This document shows positions 7,992 to 8,942 of a DNA stretch of 8,942 nt, piece after piece; the first letter of the stretch is position 1, and the number at the start of each line of letters is the position of its first letter. The position numbers and the translations under genes were made by a program. The notes below the pieces were generated by a model. The model was not told the origin of the DNA. It ran no database searches and saw only the letters and a program-made list of their open reading frames with translations. Source of the stretch: Burkholderiales bacterium. Lineage in GTDB: Bacteria > Pseudomonadota > Gammaproteobacteria > Burkholderiales > Burkholderiaceae_A. Where the stretch lies: positions 1-8,942 of the forward strand of contig JAURCW010000040.1 of NCBI GenBank assembly GCA_030828265.1, written 5' to 3'.

Positions 7992-8853
7992 GGACTCCCT
8001 GCAAGCCCTTCTTCGTAAGCTTGATGCGCTCTTACCCGAGCCGCCGGCTGCGGTGGACTTCACTGCGCAGCTTGCCTTTCGTTGGGTGCGTCGTGCAAGC
8101 TTGCTGGGATCCATCGGCTACCTTCAGCCTGTAGGTCCCTTTGCCCGAATTGCCCTTGAGGACCTCTTGCATGTTGGGGCTCAGCTTGAGCGCTGCGTGA
8201 ATAACACCCGCCGGTTTGTGCAAGGCCTTCCTGCCAACAATGTCTTGCTGACGGGTGCCCGGGGCACGGGTAAGTCATCGATGGTGCGGGCATGCCTGAC
8301 GGAGTTTGCCGAACAGGGGCTAAGGCTTATTGAGGTTGATAAGGCAGACCTTGTTGACCTGCCGCAGATTGCCGAACTTGTCGCAGGCCAGCCGCAGAAA
8401 TTCATTGTCTTTTGCGACGACCTCTCGTTTGAGCCCGGTGAGGCGGGTTACAAGGCACTAAAAACGGTTCTTGACGGAGGGCTGGCCGCGCAGGCCTCAA
8501 ACCTTCTGGTCTATGCCACTTCAAACCGCAGGCATCTTATGCCTGAGTCGATGAAGGACAACCTAGGCACCCATTACGACCCTAATGGAGAGATTCATCC
8601 TGCCGAGGCTGTTGAAGAAAAAATTGCGCTCTCTGAGCGGTTTGGCCTATGGGTCTCTTTTCACAGTTTTAGTCAGAACGACTACCTTGATATCGTGGCG
8701 CACTGGCTTGAGGTCTATGGCTTTCGTGGAGACGAAGCCTTTGAGCAGGCTCGGCAGCCCGCCTTGCAATGGGCCCTGGAACGCGGTTCGCGGTCGGGCC
8801 GTATTGCCCTTGCCTTTGCCAAGGATTGGGCCGCAAGCAAGCAGGCGCCGTAG
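7972..8853 (+). CDS. DUF815 family AAA+/P-loop ATPase
   Basis: This 293-residue cytosolic protein belongs to the DUF815 family of P-loop ATPases, whose cellular role is not established. Walker A is GARGTGKS at residues 95-102, preceded by NNVLLT. Walker B is IVFCDD with D149 and D150. A sensor-1-like YATSNRRH has N185, followed by R186 and R187. Conserved Arg residues R274 and R277 lie in the C-terminal GSRSGR and may act in sensor-2 fashion. [13 protein letters not shown], about two thirds along, is also typical. The start is set at the ATG at 7972, 20 bases inside argJ: it gives [14 protein letters not shown], close to Burkholderiales homologues as I recall them. An earlier in-frame ATG at 7783 would add 63 residues that only read argJ in another frame. 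The overlap suggests translational coupling to argJ. There is no membrane segment or signal peptide. Confidence 0.93.
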   Translation: MPTTDPKDSLQALLRKLDALLPEPPAAVDFTAQLAFRWVRRASLLGSIGYLQPVGPFARIALEDLLHVGAQLERCVNNTRRFVQGLPANNVLLTGARGTGKSSMVRACLTEFAEQGLRLIEVDKADLVDLPQIAELVAGQPQKFIVFCDDLSFEPGEAGYKALKTVLDGGLAAQASNLLVYATSNRRHLMPESMKDNLGTHYDPNGEIHPAEAVEEKIALSERFGLWVSFHSFSQNDYLDIVAHWLEVYGFRGDEAFEQARQPALQWALERGSRSGRIALAFAKDWAASKQAP

Positions 8854-8942
8854 TTGCCAAGTTCAGGGTCGCGCACCGAAGTTGCTGTTGGCCTCATTGA
8901 AGATGGCCATGGCCGACTTCTTATGGCAAGCCGGCCGGCTGG
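8854..8942 (+). CDS. MutT-like Nudix hydrolase, N-terminal part (3' end cut by the window)
   Basis: Twenty-nine codons are visible, reading TEVAVGLIEDGHGRLLMASRPAG at residues 8-30, where the last Gly is inferred from two bases of its codon. This is the first beta hairpin typical of MutT-type Nudix enzymes, which remove 8-oxo-dGTP from the nucleotide pool. The Nudix box itself lies beyond the window. The only usable start is TTG at 8854, directly after the ATPase stop TAG and in the same frame; the next ATG, at 8923, would delete the first strand. A weak AGG lies about ten bases upstream. Initiation probably relies on ribosomes that have just finished the ATPase gene. A mutT-type gene after the DUF815 ATPase is the order I recall from Burkholderiales. 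The evidence is a short segment plus context; another Nudix subfamily, or a MutT with an extra domain, remains possible. Confidence 0.75.
   Translation, partial: MPSSGSRTEVAVGLIEDGHGRLLMASRPA

Noticed and set aside
7104..8114. A 336-residue open frame on the minus strand antisense to argJ
   Set aside because: It lies opposite argJ, which has all its family motifs. The translation shows no recognisable domain and looks like a reading shadow of GC-rich coding DNA.
1..8942. A hidden defence system, mobile element or CRISPR array
   Set aside because: Every long frame is accounted for by conserved housekeeping genes. No terminal inverted repeats, transposase motifs or spaced direct repeats were seen.

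Overview
The window is a conserved chromosomal block that covers the end of the division and cell wall (dcw) cluster and the genes that follow it. The order is ftsA (3' part), ftsZ, a Prx5-type peroxiredoxin, lpxC, a DUF721/DciA-like gene on the opposite strand, secA, argJ, a DUF815 AAA+ ATPase, and the first codons of a mutT-like Nudix gene. LpxC implies an outer membrane with lipid A. A peroxiredoxin between ftsZ and lpxC, together with the run secA-argJ-DUF815-mutT, is from memory the arrangement of Betaproteobacteria, above all Burkholderiales. The DNA looks moderately GC-rich by eye, with frequent CTT leucine codons. I place it in Burkholderiales with fair but not full confidence and cannot name a genus.

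Layout. Positions 1-3461 run on the plus strand: FtsA tail, FtsZ, peroxiredoxin and LpxC, with gaps of 23, 86 and 19 bases. A terminator-like hairpin lies between ftsZ and the peroxiredoxin gene. The DUF721 gene (3443-3877) runs on the minus strand, overlaps the 3' end of lpxC tail to tail by 19 bases, and sits head to head with secA across only 17 bases. secA (3895-6723) ends inside a strong hairpin followed by two T runs, 14 bases before argJ. argJ overlaps the ATPase gene by 20 bases, and the ATPase stop codon TAG is followed directly by the TTG start of the mutT-like gene in the same frame.

How the genes work together. FtsA anchors FtsZ filaments to the inner membrane at the division site. 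LpxC commits UDP-GlcNAc derivatives to lipid A for the outer membrane. SecA drives export through SecYEG. DUF721/DciA-type proteins are linked to loading of the replicative helicase. ArgJ recycles acetyl groups in arginine synthesis. The last two genes are an uncharacterised ATPase and a probable nucleotide-pool or repair Nudix hydrolase. Apart from the envelope and division theme at the left, these are housekeeping genes kept together by ancestry more than by one pathway.

The window is densely coded: no gene-free stretch reaches 300 bases, and I see no mobile element, CRISPR array, tRNA or rRNA. I do not see a new biological system here. The points worth a second look are at gene junctions: the secA/argJ hairpin, the stop-start TAG-TTG junction, the 17-base divergent junction with a dyad, and several starts without a visible Shine-Dalgarno sequence.
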